7,812 nt of DNA, from positions 1 to 7,812 of the forward strand of contig CAMZAI010000132.1 of assembly GCA_947304065.1 (NCBI GenBank), written 5' to 3'. Positions within the stretch are counted from its first letter, which is position 1. Each line of letters opens with the position of its first letter. The notes under the pieces are model-generated. The model made no database searches, had not been told where the DNA came from, and was given only the letters and a program-made list of their open reading frames with translations. This document shows positions 1 to 7,003 of the stretch, piece by piece. The DNA comes from an uncultured Clostridia bacterium (lineage in GTDB: Bacteria; Bacillota; Clostridia; Lachnospirales; Lachnospiraceae). The position numbers and the translations under genes were made by a program.

Positions 1-510
1 ATCTGGGCCGAGAAGGTAAGCGTCGGGATCCAGATATCGAACCTTTACATCGCAAAGATGGAATCGGCGACAAAGCTTTCCACCGCGCAGGTACTGCTCA
101 CGACTCCCGACTATGACTGGGAAAGAGTCGATATCTGGGTAAACGAAGGCCCTGCGGTACTGATGCACGGCGGAAGGATATTCGTAACTTATTCGGCTTC
201 GGCTACGGGTGAATGTTACTGCATGGGCATGATGAGCATCGATGAGGACGCCGATCTGCTCGATCCGAAGCTCTGGAAAAAGGAGAGACATCCGGTGCTC
301 TCGTCCGACCCCGAAAAAGGCTTTTTCGGACCCGGACACAATTCGTTTACGACCGCTGAAGACGGAAGCGACATATGCGTATTCCACGCAAGGACCTATC
401 GTGACATCGTGGGCGATCCGCTCTACGATCCGAACCGCCATACGATGCTCATGAAAGTAGAGTGGGATAAAAACGGATACCCGGTATTTGATTACAAAAA
501 TATGCTTTAA
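1..510 (+). CDS. GH43-family glycoside hydrolase (arabinofuranosidase type), 3' end only
   Basis: This is the C-terminal 169 residues of a gene that begins before the window; the frame is open from base 1 to the TAA at 508-510. The visible part matches the second half of a five-bladed GH43 beta-propeller. The segment WVNEGPAVL has the Glu (codon 49 of the visible part) typical of the general acid in this family. It is followed by YSASATGECYCMGMM, then GPGHNSF with the propeller-core His (codon 113), then FHAR and GDPLYDPNRHT near the end. That ending is characteristic of GH43 enzymes annotated as alpha-L-arabinofuranosidases, which remove arabinose from arabinan or arabinoxylan. No C-terminal carbohydrate-binding module follows. 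The signal peptide and catalytic base would lie upstream, so the cellular location cannot be judged. A second GH43 gene starts 45 bp downstream. The family call is firm; the exact substrate is inferred. Confidence 0.88.
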   Translation: MWAEKVSVGIQISNLYIAKMESATKLSTAQVLLTTPDYDWERVDIWVNEGPAVLMHGGRIFVTYSASATGECYCMGMMSIDEDADLLDPKLWKKERHPVLSSDPEKGFFGPGHNSFTTAEDGSDICVFHARTYRDIVGDPLYDPNRHTMLMKVEWDKNGYPVFDYKNML

Positions 511-555
511 GAGCATGTCTGAACAGTAATGACCTGAGAAACAGAGGAAATAAAG

Positions 556-2748
556 ATGATCTATGCCACACGCAGAAAAGCAACTGCACATAAGGTGATG
601 AGAGCCGCCGCGCTGCTGCTCGTATCTCTGATCCTGATATTGACTGCAGGGAATGAAAGAGCGGGAGCTGCCGACGAAACGACCTATACCGACACAGAGT
701 ACGATATCACAGTCAGTCTCGTTACCGACAAAACTTCGTACCGTGCGGGTGAGACCATAAACTACACTTTGACCGTCGAGAACAACAGAGCGCATTATTA
801 TGTTTCAAAAGCGCAGTTCGCGACGACCTTTACCGAGGGCCTCGAGGCCGTTTCGGCCGACTCTGTTCCGGATACGGTGCAGAAGCTGGAATCCGGTGAA
901 AAGGCTGTAATTACAGGGTCCGTGATCGGAAATTCATCTGTATTCCCCCAGGAAGATGCGCCGATCCCGGTGACCGAGGCACCAGGTGAACAGTCCGGAA
1001 ACGGGGATAAAGACAACGGCGTTGTACCCGTCATCATATGCGTGATACTCTTTTTTGCGGCAGCAGCGGCTGTTTTTGCGATATTCGTGCTCAAAAAGAA
1101 GGGTAACGGACCGAAGGCGATGGCGCTTTTGCTGGCGTTTGCGATGGGAGGTTCTGTCGCGGCTTCGCTCGGAAGCGCAGGAACCGTGGCTGTTAAAGCC
1201 GATGATTACGATACATACACTGTCAGACCCTATGTAAAGGTTCAGTACGCGGGACAGGAGGTAATGATCCGCATGGTCATAGAACTGCATTCATACCCGA
1301 AGCGGGTCACCGTCGCGACGGAGCTGAAGAATAATCCGAAGTCGATCACCTGCCACGATCCTTCGATATTCAAGGATTTTGACGGGACCTACTATATCCT
1401 CGGCACGCATATCACGGGCGGCTATACCACGGATCTGAGGAACTGGACCAGCATCGACAAGGAGTTCAGGGCGACGTTCACCAAGGAGACCAAGGACCTG
1501 ATCCGTGCGTGGAATACCGATCCCGTGGACTGGTACGGGTATCTGTGGGCGCCCGATGTTGTGTATAATCCCGTTCTTCAGAAATATTGCTATTATCTCT
1601 CCGCAAACGGAGACAACTGGAAGTCAAACATCGTAATGCTGACCTCGGACAGCGTGACCGGACCTTACGAGTATGCCGGATCGGTTGTATACGGAGGTTT
1701 TACCGCCGAGACGATCGGCGAGACCGATGTGCTCGAGGTGGTCGGAGGGGATACCATTCCCGACAGATATGTGAAGTACGGCATCGCGAACAAAAAGTGG
1801 GGAGACAAGTGGCCCAACTGCATCGATCCCTGCGTATTCTACGATGACGACGGCAATCTCTGGATGAGCTACGGCTCGTGGTCGGGCGGCATTTTCCTGC
1901 TCGCGCTCGATGAGAATACGGGACTTCGCGATTACAGCGTGACCTATGAGAACAACGAGCATTCCGACGAATACTTCGGCAAAAAGATCGCGGGCGGCTG
2001 GTATGTTTCGGGCGAAGGCTCGTACATACAGAAGATAGGCGATTATTACTGGCTTTTCATGTCCTACGGCAATCTCGAGGCCAAGGGAGGCTACAATATC
2101 CGCGTATTCCGCTCGACGCGCCCGGACGGTGATTATGTCGACATGCTCGGCAATTCCCCTCTTTACGATAAATACATTTTCAATTACAATCAGAGTGTGG
2201 GCGTAAGGCTGTTCGGCGGCTACAAATGGCGGACCTTCAACCAGGGACAGGTGGCGCAGGGCCACAATTCCGCGTTTGTCGACGACGACGGCAAGGCATA
2301 TATCATTTATCATTCGAGGACTACCGACGGCTCCGAGGGACATACGGTAAAGGTTCACCAGCTGTTCCTGAACGAACAGGGCTGGCTTGTTGCGGCGCCT
2401 TATATCACTGACGGCGAGAGTCTGTCGGCGGGCGGAGTTTCTGCGGCCGGTCTTGCGGGCGATTACGAGCTTATCATCCATGAGCTCAATATCGATTACA
2501 AGCATCTCGGGGTTCAGATACCTTCGTACATTACCCTGAACGCGGACGGTACGATCACCGGCGCATACGAGGGCAGCTGGTCGGTAAAAGAGGGTACTTC
2601 CTACATTACCCTGAACTTCAACGGCGATACCTACAGCGGCGTCGCGCTGAAGATGAATGTGGAGAACACTCTTGTGGAGACGGATGTATTTACGGCTGTG
2701 GGCGAGAATACGCAGATCACCGTATGGGGAAGCAAAAGTATCGACTAG
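556..2748 (+). CDS. Membrane-associated GH43 arabinanase-like enzyme with N-terminal extracellular domain and GH43 C-terminal domain
   Basis: 730 residues; the ATG is preceded by AGAGGAAAT. Residues 1-39 form a signal peptide (Arg/Lys-rich start, hydrophobic core 17-31, likely cut near AGAA). Residues 41-140 resemble a DUF11/CARDB-like beta domain (TDKTSYRAGETINYTLTVEN). An acidic Pro/Gly linker leads to a transmembrane helix at 156-179, the basic stop KKK at 180-182, and a second hydrophobic stretch at 188-213 ending in VKA-DD. The GH43 propeller follows: general base Asp268 in HDPS, WAPDV at 331-335, pKa-modulating Asp424 in CIDP, general acid Glu487 in SGEGS, and His570 in QGHNS, the usual metal-site His of endo-arabinanases. 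Residues 633-728 look like the lipocalin-like arabinanase C-terminal domain. The order and spacing of catalytic residues fit endo-alpha-1,5-L-arabinanases of the Abn2 type, but exo-activity or a xylan-type substrate cannot be excluded. It probably shares a transcript with the GH43 gene upstream. Confidence 0.88.
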   Translation: MIYATRRKATAHKVMRAAALLLVSLILILTAGNERAGAADETTYTDTEYDITVSLVTDKTSYRAGETINYTLTVENNRAHYYVSKAQFATTFTEGLEAVSADSVPDTVQKLESGEKAVITGSVIGNSSVFPQEDAPIPVTEAPGEQSGNGDKDNGVVPVIICVILFFAAAAAVFAIFVLKKKGNGPKAMALLLAFAMGGSVAASLGSAGTVAVKADDYDTYTVRPYVKVQYAGQEVMIRMVIELHSYPKRVTVATELKNNPKSITCHDPSIFKDFDGTYYILGTHITGGYTTDLRNWTSIDKEFRATFTKETKDLIRAWNTDPVDWYGYLWAPDVVYNPVLQKYCYYLSANGDNWKSNIVMLTSDSVTGPYEYAGSVVYGGFTAETIGETDVLEVVGGDTIPDRYVKYGIANKKWGDKWPNCIDPCVFYDDDGNLWMSYGSWSGGIFLLALDENTGLRDYSVTYENNEHSDEYFGKKIAGGWYVSGEGSYIQKIGDYYWLFMSYGNLEAKGGYNIRVFRSTRPDGDYVDMLGNSPLYDKYIFNYNQSVGVRLFGGYKWRTFNQGQVAQGHNSAFVDDDGKAYIIYHSRTTDGSEGHTVKVHQLFLNEQGWLVAAPYITDGESLSAGGVSAAGLAGDYELIIHELNIDYKHLGVQIPSYITLNADGTITGAYEGSWSVKEGTSYITLNFNGDTYSGVALKMNVENTLVETDVFTAVGENTQITVWGSKSID

Positions 2749-2754
2749 AAAGGG
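2749..2754 (+). promoter_or_regulatory. Ribosome binding site choosing the ATG at 2762
   Basis: AAAGGG lies directly after the GH43 stop codon. It is 7 nt from the ATG at 2762 but only 1 nt from the in-frame ATG at 2756. The spacing therefore favours 2762 as the start of the small membrane protein. Confidence 0.6.
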
Positions 2755-2761
2755 CATGACC

Positions 2762-3025
2762 ATGGAAGAGAACAGATTCGATCCGTTAAAGACGGTCAAA
2801 GAGATCCTTCTCTTCCTGGGCGTTTCGGCTCTGGCTTTCGGCTGGATGATGCTGATGCTCCTGATAGTCAGCTTTGTGGCTGTATCCGTGATCACTCTGA
2901 AACTTAAGACGATGTTTATCGTTGCGATCGCTTTTACGCTCATCATCGACATTTACTATGTGATCAGGCGCTGCGCCAAAAAGCGCGAAGAACGCCGGAT
3001 CATGGAAATGCTCGGCAAAAAATGA
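2762..3025 (+). CDS. Small two-helix membrane protein, function unknown
   Basis: 87 residues. I do not recognise the family. A short polar N-terminus (MEENRFDPLKTVKE) is followed by two hydrophobic segments at roughly 15-40 and 46-66, separated by TLKLK. The tail is strongly basic and presumably cytoplasmic (RRCAKKREERR), ending in GKK. By the positive-inside rule both ends would be cytoplasmic, giving a simple hairpin. There is no signal-peptide cleavage site and there are no metal-binding motifs. The gene sits 13 nt after the GH43 gene and 19 nt before the PrsW-family protease gene, so it is probably translated from the same transcript as the protease. It could be a partner, a substrate or merely a passenger; nothing in the sequence decides. 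The start at 2762 is preferred on ribosome-binding-site spacing over ATG 2756 and over an upstream in-frame start at 2657 inside the GH43 gene. Confidence 0.75.
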   Translation: MEENRFDPLKTVKEILLFLGVSALAFGWMMLMLLIVSFVAVSVITLKLKTMFIVAIAFTLIIDIYYVIRRCAKKREERRIMEMLGKK

Positions 3026-3044
3026 GCGTAAAGGGGATCCTTTT

Positions 3045-3809
3045 ATGAGTCTTGCGGCGTTTATACTTGCGATAGTACCCGCAGTGGTACTGATGGTTCT
3101 TATCTACAAAAAGGACAAGATCGAGCCCGAACCGTTCGGTCTCCTTATCAAATTATTCTTTCTGGGCGTTCTTTCGATCCTGCCGGCTGTGGCGATGGAG
3201 TCCGTCGGCGAGCTGGTTGAGAAGGCGTTATTCACTGAAGGCTCGATACCCCATCTTTTTTTCGACAATTTCCTGATCGTGGCTGTAGCGGAAGAGCTGG
3301 TCAAATACTTCGCTTTCCGCATAGGTGCATGGAAGCATAAGGCTTTCGATTACACCTTCGACGCCATTGTCTATATGGGCTGCGTAGCCATCGGCTTTGC
3401 CATCCCCGAGAATCTCTTATATGTACTTGACGGAGGCGTATCGCTGGCCATCTTAAGGGCCGTGACTTCGATCCCCGGACACATCTGCTTCGGTATGTTC
3501 ATGGGATATTATCTCGGTCAGGCAAAGATATGCGAGGCTGCGGGCGACCTTGCGGGCAGGAAGAGAAACCTGCGTCTTTCGCTCATCATTCCCATACTGG
3601 TACACGGATTCTTCGATTTCTCGATCTCCGTGGGAAGTCTCCTGATGTTTGTCTGCTTCTTTGTATTTATCGTTGTCATCGATGTGATAACGATAAAGCT
3701 TGTTGTAAGGTCGTCTAAAGACGACAGGCGTATATGGCCGGAGGAAATGCTTCCCGATACCGGCGACATGATGATCTCGGAAGGTGACGATGGAGAAGGA
3801 CAGGCTTAA
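3045..3809 (+). CDS. prsW: PrsW-family intramembrane metalloprotease
   Basis: 254-residue polytopic membrane protein with about seven hydrophobic segments. All four PrsW signature motifs are present in order: EELVK with Glu83, Glu84 and Lys87; AIPENLLY with Glu122 and Asn123; His146 in PGHICFGMFMGYYLG; and HGFFD with His187 and Asp191. These Glu and His residues are thought to form the metal-binding active site within the membrane. In Bacillus subtilis PrsW performs site-1 cleavage of the anti-sigma factor RsiW in response to envelope stress. No sigma/anti-sigma pair is visible here, so the substrate is unknown. The gene has a good ribosome binding site (AAGGGG, 8 nt spacer). It follows the small membrane protein by 19 nt, and its 3' end overlaps the ModE-like gene by 20 nt. 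The C-terminal tail after about residue 224 is soluble and acidic. The family call is strong; the use of the B. subtilis symbol is by family only. Confidence 0.88.
   Translation: MSLAAFILAIVPAVVLMVLIYKKDKIEPEPFGLLIKLFFLGVLSILPAVAMESVGELVEKALFTEGSIPHLFFDNFLIVAVAEELVKYFAFRIGAWKHKAFDYTFDAIVYMGCVAIGFAIPENLLYVLDGGVSLAILRAVTSIPGHICFGMFMGYYLGQAKICEAAGDLAGRKRNLRLSLIIPILVHGFFDFSISVGSLLMFVCFFVFIVVIDVITIKLVVRSSKDDRRIWPEEMLPDTGDMMISEGDDGEGQA
3779..3784 (+). promoter_or_regulatory. Ribosome binding site inside the prsW 3' end choosing ATG 3790
   Basis: GGAAGG is followed by a 5-nt spacer and ATG at 3790. It overlaps the alternative GTG start at 3784, which makes that GTG unlikely and supports a 20-nt gene overlap with translational coupling. 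Confidence 0.6.
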
Positions 3810-4143
3810 ATTCAGTATCAAGGTCAGGATAAAAAAGGGCGAGGACATGTTCGGCCCGGGACTTATCGAGTTTCTGGAGCGCACGGCGGCGACGGGCTCG
3901 ATGCAGGCTGCGTGCGAGCAGATGGAGATGTCGTACTCAAAGGGCTGGAGGCTGCTGAAAGCCGGAGAGAGCGCGACGGGCAAGGTCCTGCTCGACCGTA
4001 AGAGCGGCGGCAGTACGCACGGCAGTTCCACGCTCACCGAGGACGGAAGAAAGCTCATAGAAGATTACAGGGCTTTTACGGAACTGATCAATAAAACTGC
4101 GAGCGAGAATTTTGAAAGATTTTTCGGAAAATGGGGGAAGTGA
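3790..4143 (+). CDS. ModE-like winged-helix transcriptional regulator, DNA-binding domain only
   Basis: 117 residues matching the N-terminal LysR-type winged helix of ModE-family molybdenum regulators. The pattern is FGPGLIEFLERTAATGS, then the helix-turn-helix near residues 35-58 (MQAACEQMEMSYSKGWRLLK), then a wing containing GGSTHGSSTLTEDGRKL. The last is the family's usual GG...G..LT..G segment. Full-length ModE proteins such as that of E. coli carry C-terminal molybdate-binding (TOBE/Mop) domains. Here the protein ends about 25 residues after the wing, so it cannot sense molybdate through that domain. One-domain versions are common. It overlaps prsW by 20 nt, and its stop lies 2 nt before the start codon of the XdhC-type gene, so the two are very likely co-translated. 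Control of molybdoenzyme or molybdenum cofactor genes, perhaps including its own operon, is inferred from this pairing. Confidence 0.85.
   Translation: MEKDRLKFSIKVRIKKGEDMFGPGLIEFLERTAATGSMQAACEQMEMSYSKGWRLLKAGESATGKVLLDRKSGGSTHGSSTLTEDGRKLIEDYRAFTELINKTASENFERFFGKWGK
4133..4140 (+). promoter_or_regulatory. Ribosome binding site choosing ATG 4146 for the XdhC-type gene
   Basis: GGGGGAAG is 5 nt before ATG 4146, while the in-frame ATG at 4131 overlaps it and has no comparable site upstream. This places the start just after the TGA of the ModE-like gene. Confidence 0.65.
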
Positions 4144-4145
4144 CC

Positions 4146-5189
4146 ATGCGTGATCTGTTTCGCAGAATGCATGAGATAATAGCGGCCGGTGAGAATGCGG
4201 TCCTCGTTTCGACCGTATCGAGCAGAGGCTCGGTGCCGCGCGGGAGCGGCGCGCATATGCTTGTGACGAAGGACGGAAGGGCTTCGGGTACGATCGGCGG
4301 AGGAGAAGCCGAGTTCAGGGCAGAACAGGCAGCACGGGAGGCGGTGCTCGCGGGAGCGAACGCCACGCGCAGATATGTTCTGAGGCAGAATGAGGAAGAT
4401 TCCCTCGACAGCGTATGCGGCGGAGACATAGAGGTATATTTCAGATTCATAAAAGGCGGGGACCGGGCCGTACTCGGACTCTGCGAGCGCATAGACAGGG
4501 CGTTTGACGGGGCTTCGGCCTGCAGGCTGATACTGGAACTGACGGAAAAGGACGACGGTCTGATCGCGGTCTGTTCGGCGGAAGAGGGTTGTTCGGATCC
4601 GCGTATTCCGGGAATTGTCACAGCAGAGACTTCCACGGTACCGAAGGTCATCGAAGCTGGCGGAAAGAGATTCTATACAGAGCTTATCGTACTGCCCGGC
4701 AAAGTTTACATTTTCGGCGGCGGACATGTTTCGCAGAGGCTTGTTCCGTGTCTGGCGTCCTGCGATTTCAGATGCGTGGTGCTTGAAGACAGGCCTGAAT
4801 TTACGGATCCTGCGCTGTTCGGCGGACAGGCTGAAACGAGGCTTGTGGATATGTCGGATCTTACCGGTCTTTCGGCAGAGCTTACGCCGGATGATTTTGT
4901 ATGCATCATGACGAGAGGCCACAGGCATGATTATGAGAGCGTTTATTATATGCTTAAGTCAAAGGCCTGCTATATAGGCGTGATCGGCAGCAGGACCAAG
5001 ATCGGCAAGCTGCGGGAGAGGCTTATTGAGGACGGATTTACCGAAGAGGACCTTAAAAGGCTCACTACTCCGATAGGAATAGAGATATATTCGGAGACGC
5101 CCGCGGAGATAGCGGTTTCGGTCACCGCGCAGCTGATCATGGTACGCGCGGTAAAGAACGGCAGCAGGAAGGCTGAAAAACATTCATAA
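4146..5189 (+). CDS. xdhC: XdhC/CoxI-family molybdenum hydroxylase maturation factor
   Basis: 347 residues with the two-domain XdhC/CoxI layout. The N-terminal XdhC_CoxI domain includes TVSSRGSVPRGSGAHML (residues 23-39), DGRASGTIGGGEAE (43-56) and the CGGDIEVYF segment with Cys91. The C-terminal Rossmann-type domain begins near 186 with FGGGHVSQRL (glycines 191-193). It later carries TRGHRHD, YIGVIGSRTKIGKLRERL and PIGIEIYSETPAEIAVSV. In Rhodobacter capsulatus XdhC binds molybdenum cofactor, supports its sulfuration and inserts it into xanthine dehydrogenase. CoxI-type homologues serve related hydroxylases. The protein has no signal peptide and is cytoplasmic. Its location directly behind a ModE-like regulator fits molybdenum enzyme maturation, but the client enzyme (xanthine dehydrogenase or a selenium-dependent hydroxylase) is not in the window. 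Start 4146 is chosen over 4131 because of the ribosome binding site between them. Confidence 0.9.
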   Translation: MRDLFRRMHEIIAAGENAVLVSTVSSRGSVPRGSGAHMLVTKDGRASGTIGGGEAEFRAEQAAREAVLAGANATRRYVLRQNEEDSLDSVCGGDIEVYFRFIKGGDRAVLGLCERIDRAFDGASACRLILELTEKDDGLIAVCSAEEGCSDPRIPGIVTAETSTVPKVIEAGGKRFYTELIVLPGKVYIFGGGHVSQRLVPCLASCDFRCVVLEDRPEFTDPALFGGQAETRLVDMSDLTGLSAELTPDDFVCIMTRGHRHDYESVYYMLKSKACYIGVIGSRTKIGKLRERLIEDGFTEEDLKRLTTPIGIEIYSETPAEIAVSVTAQLIMVRAVKNGSRKAEKHS

Positions 5190-5204
5190 CGGGGGAGAGC
5201 ACAG

Positions 5205-5984
5205 ATGCGTATATTAGTCACAAACGACGACGGCATCACGGCAGAGGGCATCATAAGGCTTGCGGCGATGGCAAAGAAGCTGGGCGATGTAACGGTTATC
5301 GCGCCCGATTCCCAGTGCAGCGCGATGTCGCAGAAGCTGACCATACTCACGTATGTCGATGTGAAGAAAGTAAAGGATTTTCCGATCGAAGGCGTGGAGG
5401 CTTATACGGTGAGCGGAACGCCCGCCGACTGCGTTCGCCTCGGCATCGACAGGATCATGAAGGAGAGACCCGACATCGTATTCTCGGGCATCAACAACGG
5501 CTACAACACAGGCTATGACATCGCTTACTCGGGTACGATCGGAGCCACGATGGAGGCGCTGTTCGCAGGGATCCCCGCGATCGCATTTTCCACGGATTAC
5601 CGCGGCATATTCGATACGGTGGACGAATACCTGCTGAGCGTAACGCAGGAGGTTCTGAAGAAACCGATCGGCTGCGACGAAGTCTGGAACCTGAACTTCC
5701 CGGGCTGTCCCGTTGCGGACTGCAAGGGCATTCTTTGGGACAGGACCATTGCGCAGGATGATTTTTACAACAATATCTATACCGAGCAGCCGGCCTCGTT
5801 CGTCGACGGAGCCGTTAGATACGCGATCACCGTGGAGGCGATCGAGCGCGCATACGAAGGTACCGACATAAAGGCGATCCTCGACAATTATATTTCGATA
5901 GGAAAGGTAAAGAGCACGGTTGTCACGCCCACGCTGCAGGATAAGATCACCTATCGCGGAAGGCTGAAAAATAAACCTGTGTAA
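5205..5984 (+). CDS. surE: 5'/3'-nucleotidase SurE
   Basis: 259 residues, the usual length. SurE is a divalent-metal-dependent phosphatase that dephosphorylates nucleoside monophosphates. The N-terminus MRILVTNDDGI supplies metal ligands Asp8 and Asp9. Ser39 lies in APDSQCSAMS, the counterpart of the family's NRSGAS/QRSAMS segment. Asn97 lies in FSGINNGYNTGYDIAYSGTIGAT, which provides the remaining metal ligand and the active-site loop. SGTPADCVRLGI and the AGIPAIAFS strand are also characteristic, as is the C-terminal CVTPTL-like stretch (here VVTPTLQDKITYR). The ribosome binding site GGGGGAG (5191-5197) has a 7-nt spacer, and the gap to the XdhC-type gene is only 15 nt, so it is probably the last gene of that operon. 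Nothing links it directly to molybdenum metabolism; both could bear on purine turnover, which is speculative. Confidence 0.95.
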   Translation: MRILVTNDDGITAEGIIRLAAMAKKLGDVTVIAPDSQCSAMSQKLTILTYVDVKKVKDFPIEGVEAYTVSGTPADCVRLGIDRIMKERPDIVFSGINNGYNTGYDIAYSGTIGATMEALFAGIPAIAFSTDYRGIFDTVDEYLLSVTQEVLKKPIGCDEVWNLNFPGCPVADCKGILWDRTIAQDDFYNNIYTEQPASFVDGAVRYAITVEAIERAYEGTDIKAILDNYISIGKVKSTVVTPTLQDKITYRGRLKNKPV

Positions 5985-6098
5985 TTTGCATCGCCGAGGG
6001 TGTTATTTTGAGAGCGTTATGTTAAGATATGATTACAGGATCCGTTAACCCCTGCGGATCGGTTTCCGGAATACTTTTGGGGAACGAAAGGAGTTTTT
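5985..6098 (+). promoter_or_regulatory. Leader and probable promoter region of the SPFH gene
   Basis: This 114-bp gap is the longest in the window and contains no ORF of note. TATGAT at 6028-6033 is a good -10 candidate, but a matching -35 at 17-bp spacing is weak (ATTTTG), and TTGAGA at 6008-6013 is only 14 bp away. Further down, GATCCG (6039-6044) and CGGATC (6055-6060) form a 6-bp stem with a 10-nt loop; it has no U tract, so it is not a terminator. A strong ribosome binding site AAAGGAG (6087-6093) sits 5 nt before the ATG. The promoter is plausible but unproven. Confidence 0.4.
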
Positions 6099-6989
6099 AT
6101 GGAGGAATATTTGATTTTTATCATTATCGCAGCTCTGCTGCTTTGGGTGATCGGAGCCAATATCCGTATCGTACCTCAGACCCAGGCTTTTATCATTGAG
6201 CGTCTGGGCAAGTACAATTGCACATGGGGTGCGGGTATCCATATCAAGATGCCCGTTATCGACAAGGTCGTAAAGCGCTGCTCGATGAAAGAGCAGATCG
6301 CGGACTTCCCGCCTCAGCCGGTTATCACGAAGGATAACGTTACGATGAAGATCGATACCGTTGTATTCTACAGGATATTCGATCCGAAGCTCTTCGCGTA
6401 CGGCGTTGAGGATCCCATTCTTGCGCTGAACAACCTGACAGCCACCACCCTTCGTAACATTATCGGTGAGCTCGAGCTCGATGAGACCCTTACCTCACGA
6501 GAGATCATCAATTCCAAGATGCAGAACATCCTGGATGTTGCAACAGATCCCTGGGGCGTTAAGGTCGGCCGTGTAGAGGTTAAGAACATTATGCCTCCCG
6601 AGGCTATCCGTGAGTCCATGGAGAAGCAGATGAAGGCAGAGCGTGAGAGACGTGAGCAGATCCTTATCGCTGAAGGTGAAAAGAAGGCAGCCATCCTTCG
6701 CGCCGAAGGTGAAAAGGAATCCGCAGTGCTCCGTGCAGAGGCTCAGAAGATCGAGCTGATCAAGGAAGCGGAAGGTCATTCCGAGTCGATCAGACTTCAC
6801 AAGGAAGCTGACGCCGTAGGTATCAAGTACCTGATGGATACAGGCCTGAACGCAGAGCAGATCATCCAGATCAAGTCACTCGAGGCGTTCTCGAAGGCTG
6901 CTGACGGCCAGGCTACGAAGATCATCATTCCTTCGGAGATCCAGGGCATCGCAGGTCTTGCAAAGGGCGTTATCGAAGCAAGCAAGTAA
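6099..6989 (+). CDS. Stomatin/prohibitin-like SPFH (Band 7) membrane scaffold protein
   Basis: 296 residues of the slipin/QmcA type. One N-terminal membrane helix (about 4-20) is followed directly by the SPFH domain: IRIVPQTQAFIIERLGKY, GIHIKMPVIDKV, DFPPQPVITKDNV and LRNIIGELELDETLTSRE. The family-typical MPPEAIRESMEKQMKAERE starts at residue 165. The tail is coiled coil built on 11-residue units (A191-R201, A202-R212, A213-E223, A224-H234). It ends in a short hydrophobic stretch (GIAGLAKGVIEAS). Such proteins oligomerise in membrane microdomains and often partner NfeD-type proteins or FtsH; no NfeD gene is adjacent here. Arginine is coded mainly by CGT (8 of 14 codons), whereas the XdhC-type gene uses AGG for 13 of 30 and CGT for only 2. 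This points to stronger expression or a different selective history. It likely forms its own transcription unit, with a leader before it and a hairpin after it. Confidence 0.93.
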   Translation: MEEYLIFIIIAALLLWVIGANIRIVPQTQAFIIERLGKYNCTWGAGIHIKMPVIDKVVKRCSMKEQIADFPPQPVITKDNVTMKIDTVVFYRIFDPKLFAYGVEDPILALNNLTATTLRNIIGELELDETLTSREIINSKMQNILDVATDPWGVKVGRVEVKNIMPPEAIRESMEKQMKAERERREQILIAEGEKKAAILRAEGEKESAVLRAEAQKIELIKEAEGHSESIRLHKEADAVGIKYLMDTGLNAEQIIQIKSLEAFSKAADGQATKIIIPSEIQGIAGLAKGVIEASK

Positions 6990-7003
6990 TATCACATATC
7001 AGA

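Noticed and set aside
2657..2761. N-terminal extension of the small membrane protein inside the GH43 gene
   Set aside because: The extension is Arg/Trp-rich out-of-frame GH43 sequence; the start at 2762 has a correctly spaced ribosome binding site.
1624..2952. 442-codon open frame on the minus strand
   Set aside because: It is a shadow of the GH43 catalytic and C-terminal coding sequence, which carries all expected active-site motifs on the + strand; the antisense product shows no recognisable domain.
4065..4928. 287-codon open frame on the minus strand
   Set aside because: It lies opposite the XdhC-type gene, whose full-length domain motifs are clear; the antisense translation is rich in Arg and Ser without domain features.
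5985..6030. Terminator after surE
   Set aside because: No GC-rich inverted repeat with a following T run could be found here; the TTATTTT stretch has no stem before it.
6039..6064. Possible pseudoknot in the SPFH leader (loop AACC with GGTT directly after the 6-bp stem)
   Set aside because: No nucleotides would remain to span the 6-bp first stem, so the fold is sterically implausible, and the 4-bp second stem is easily due to chance.
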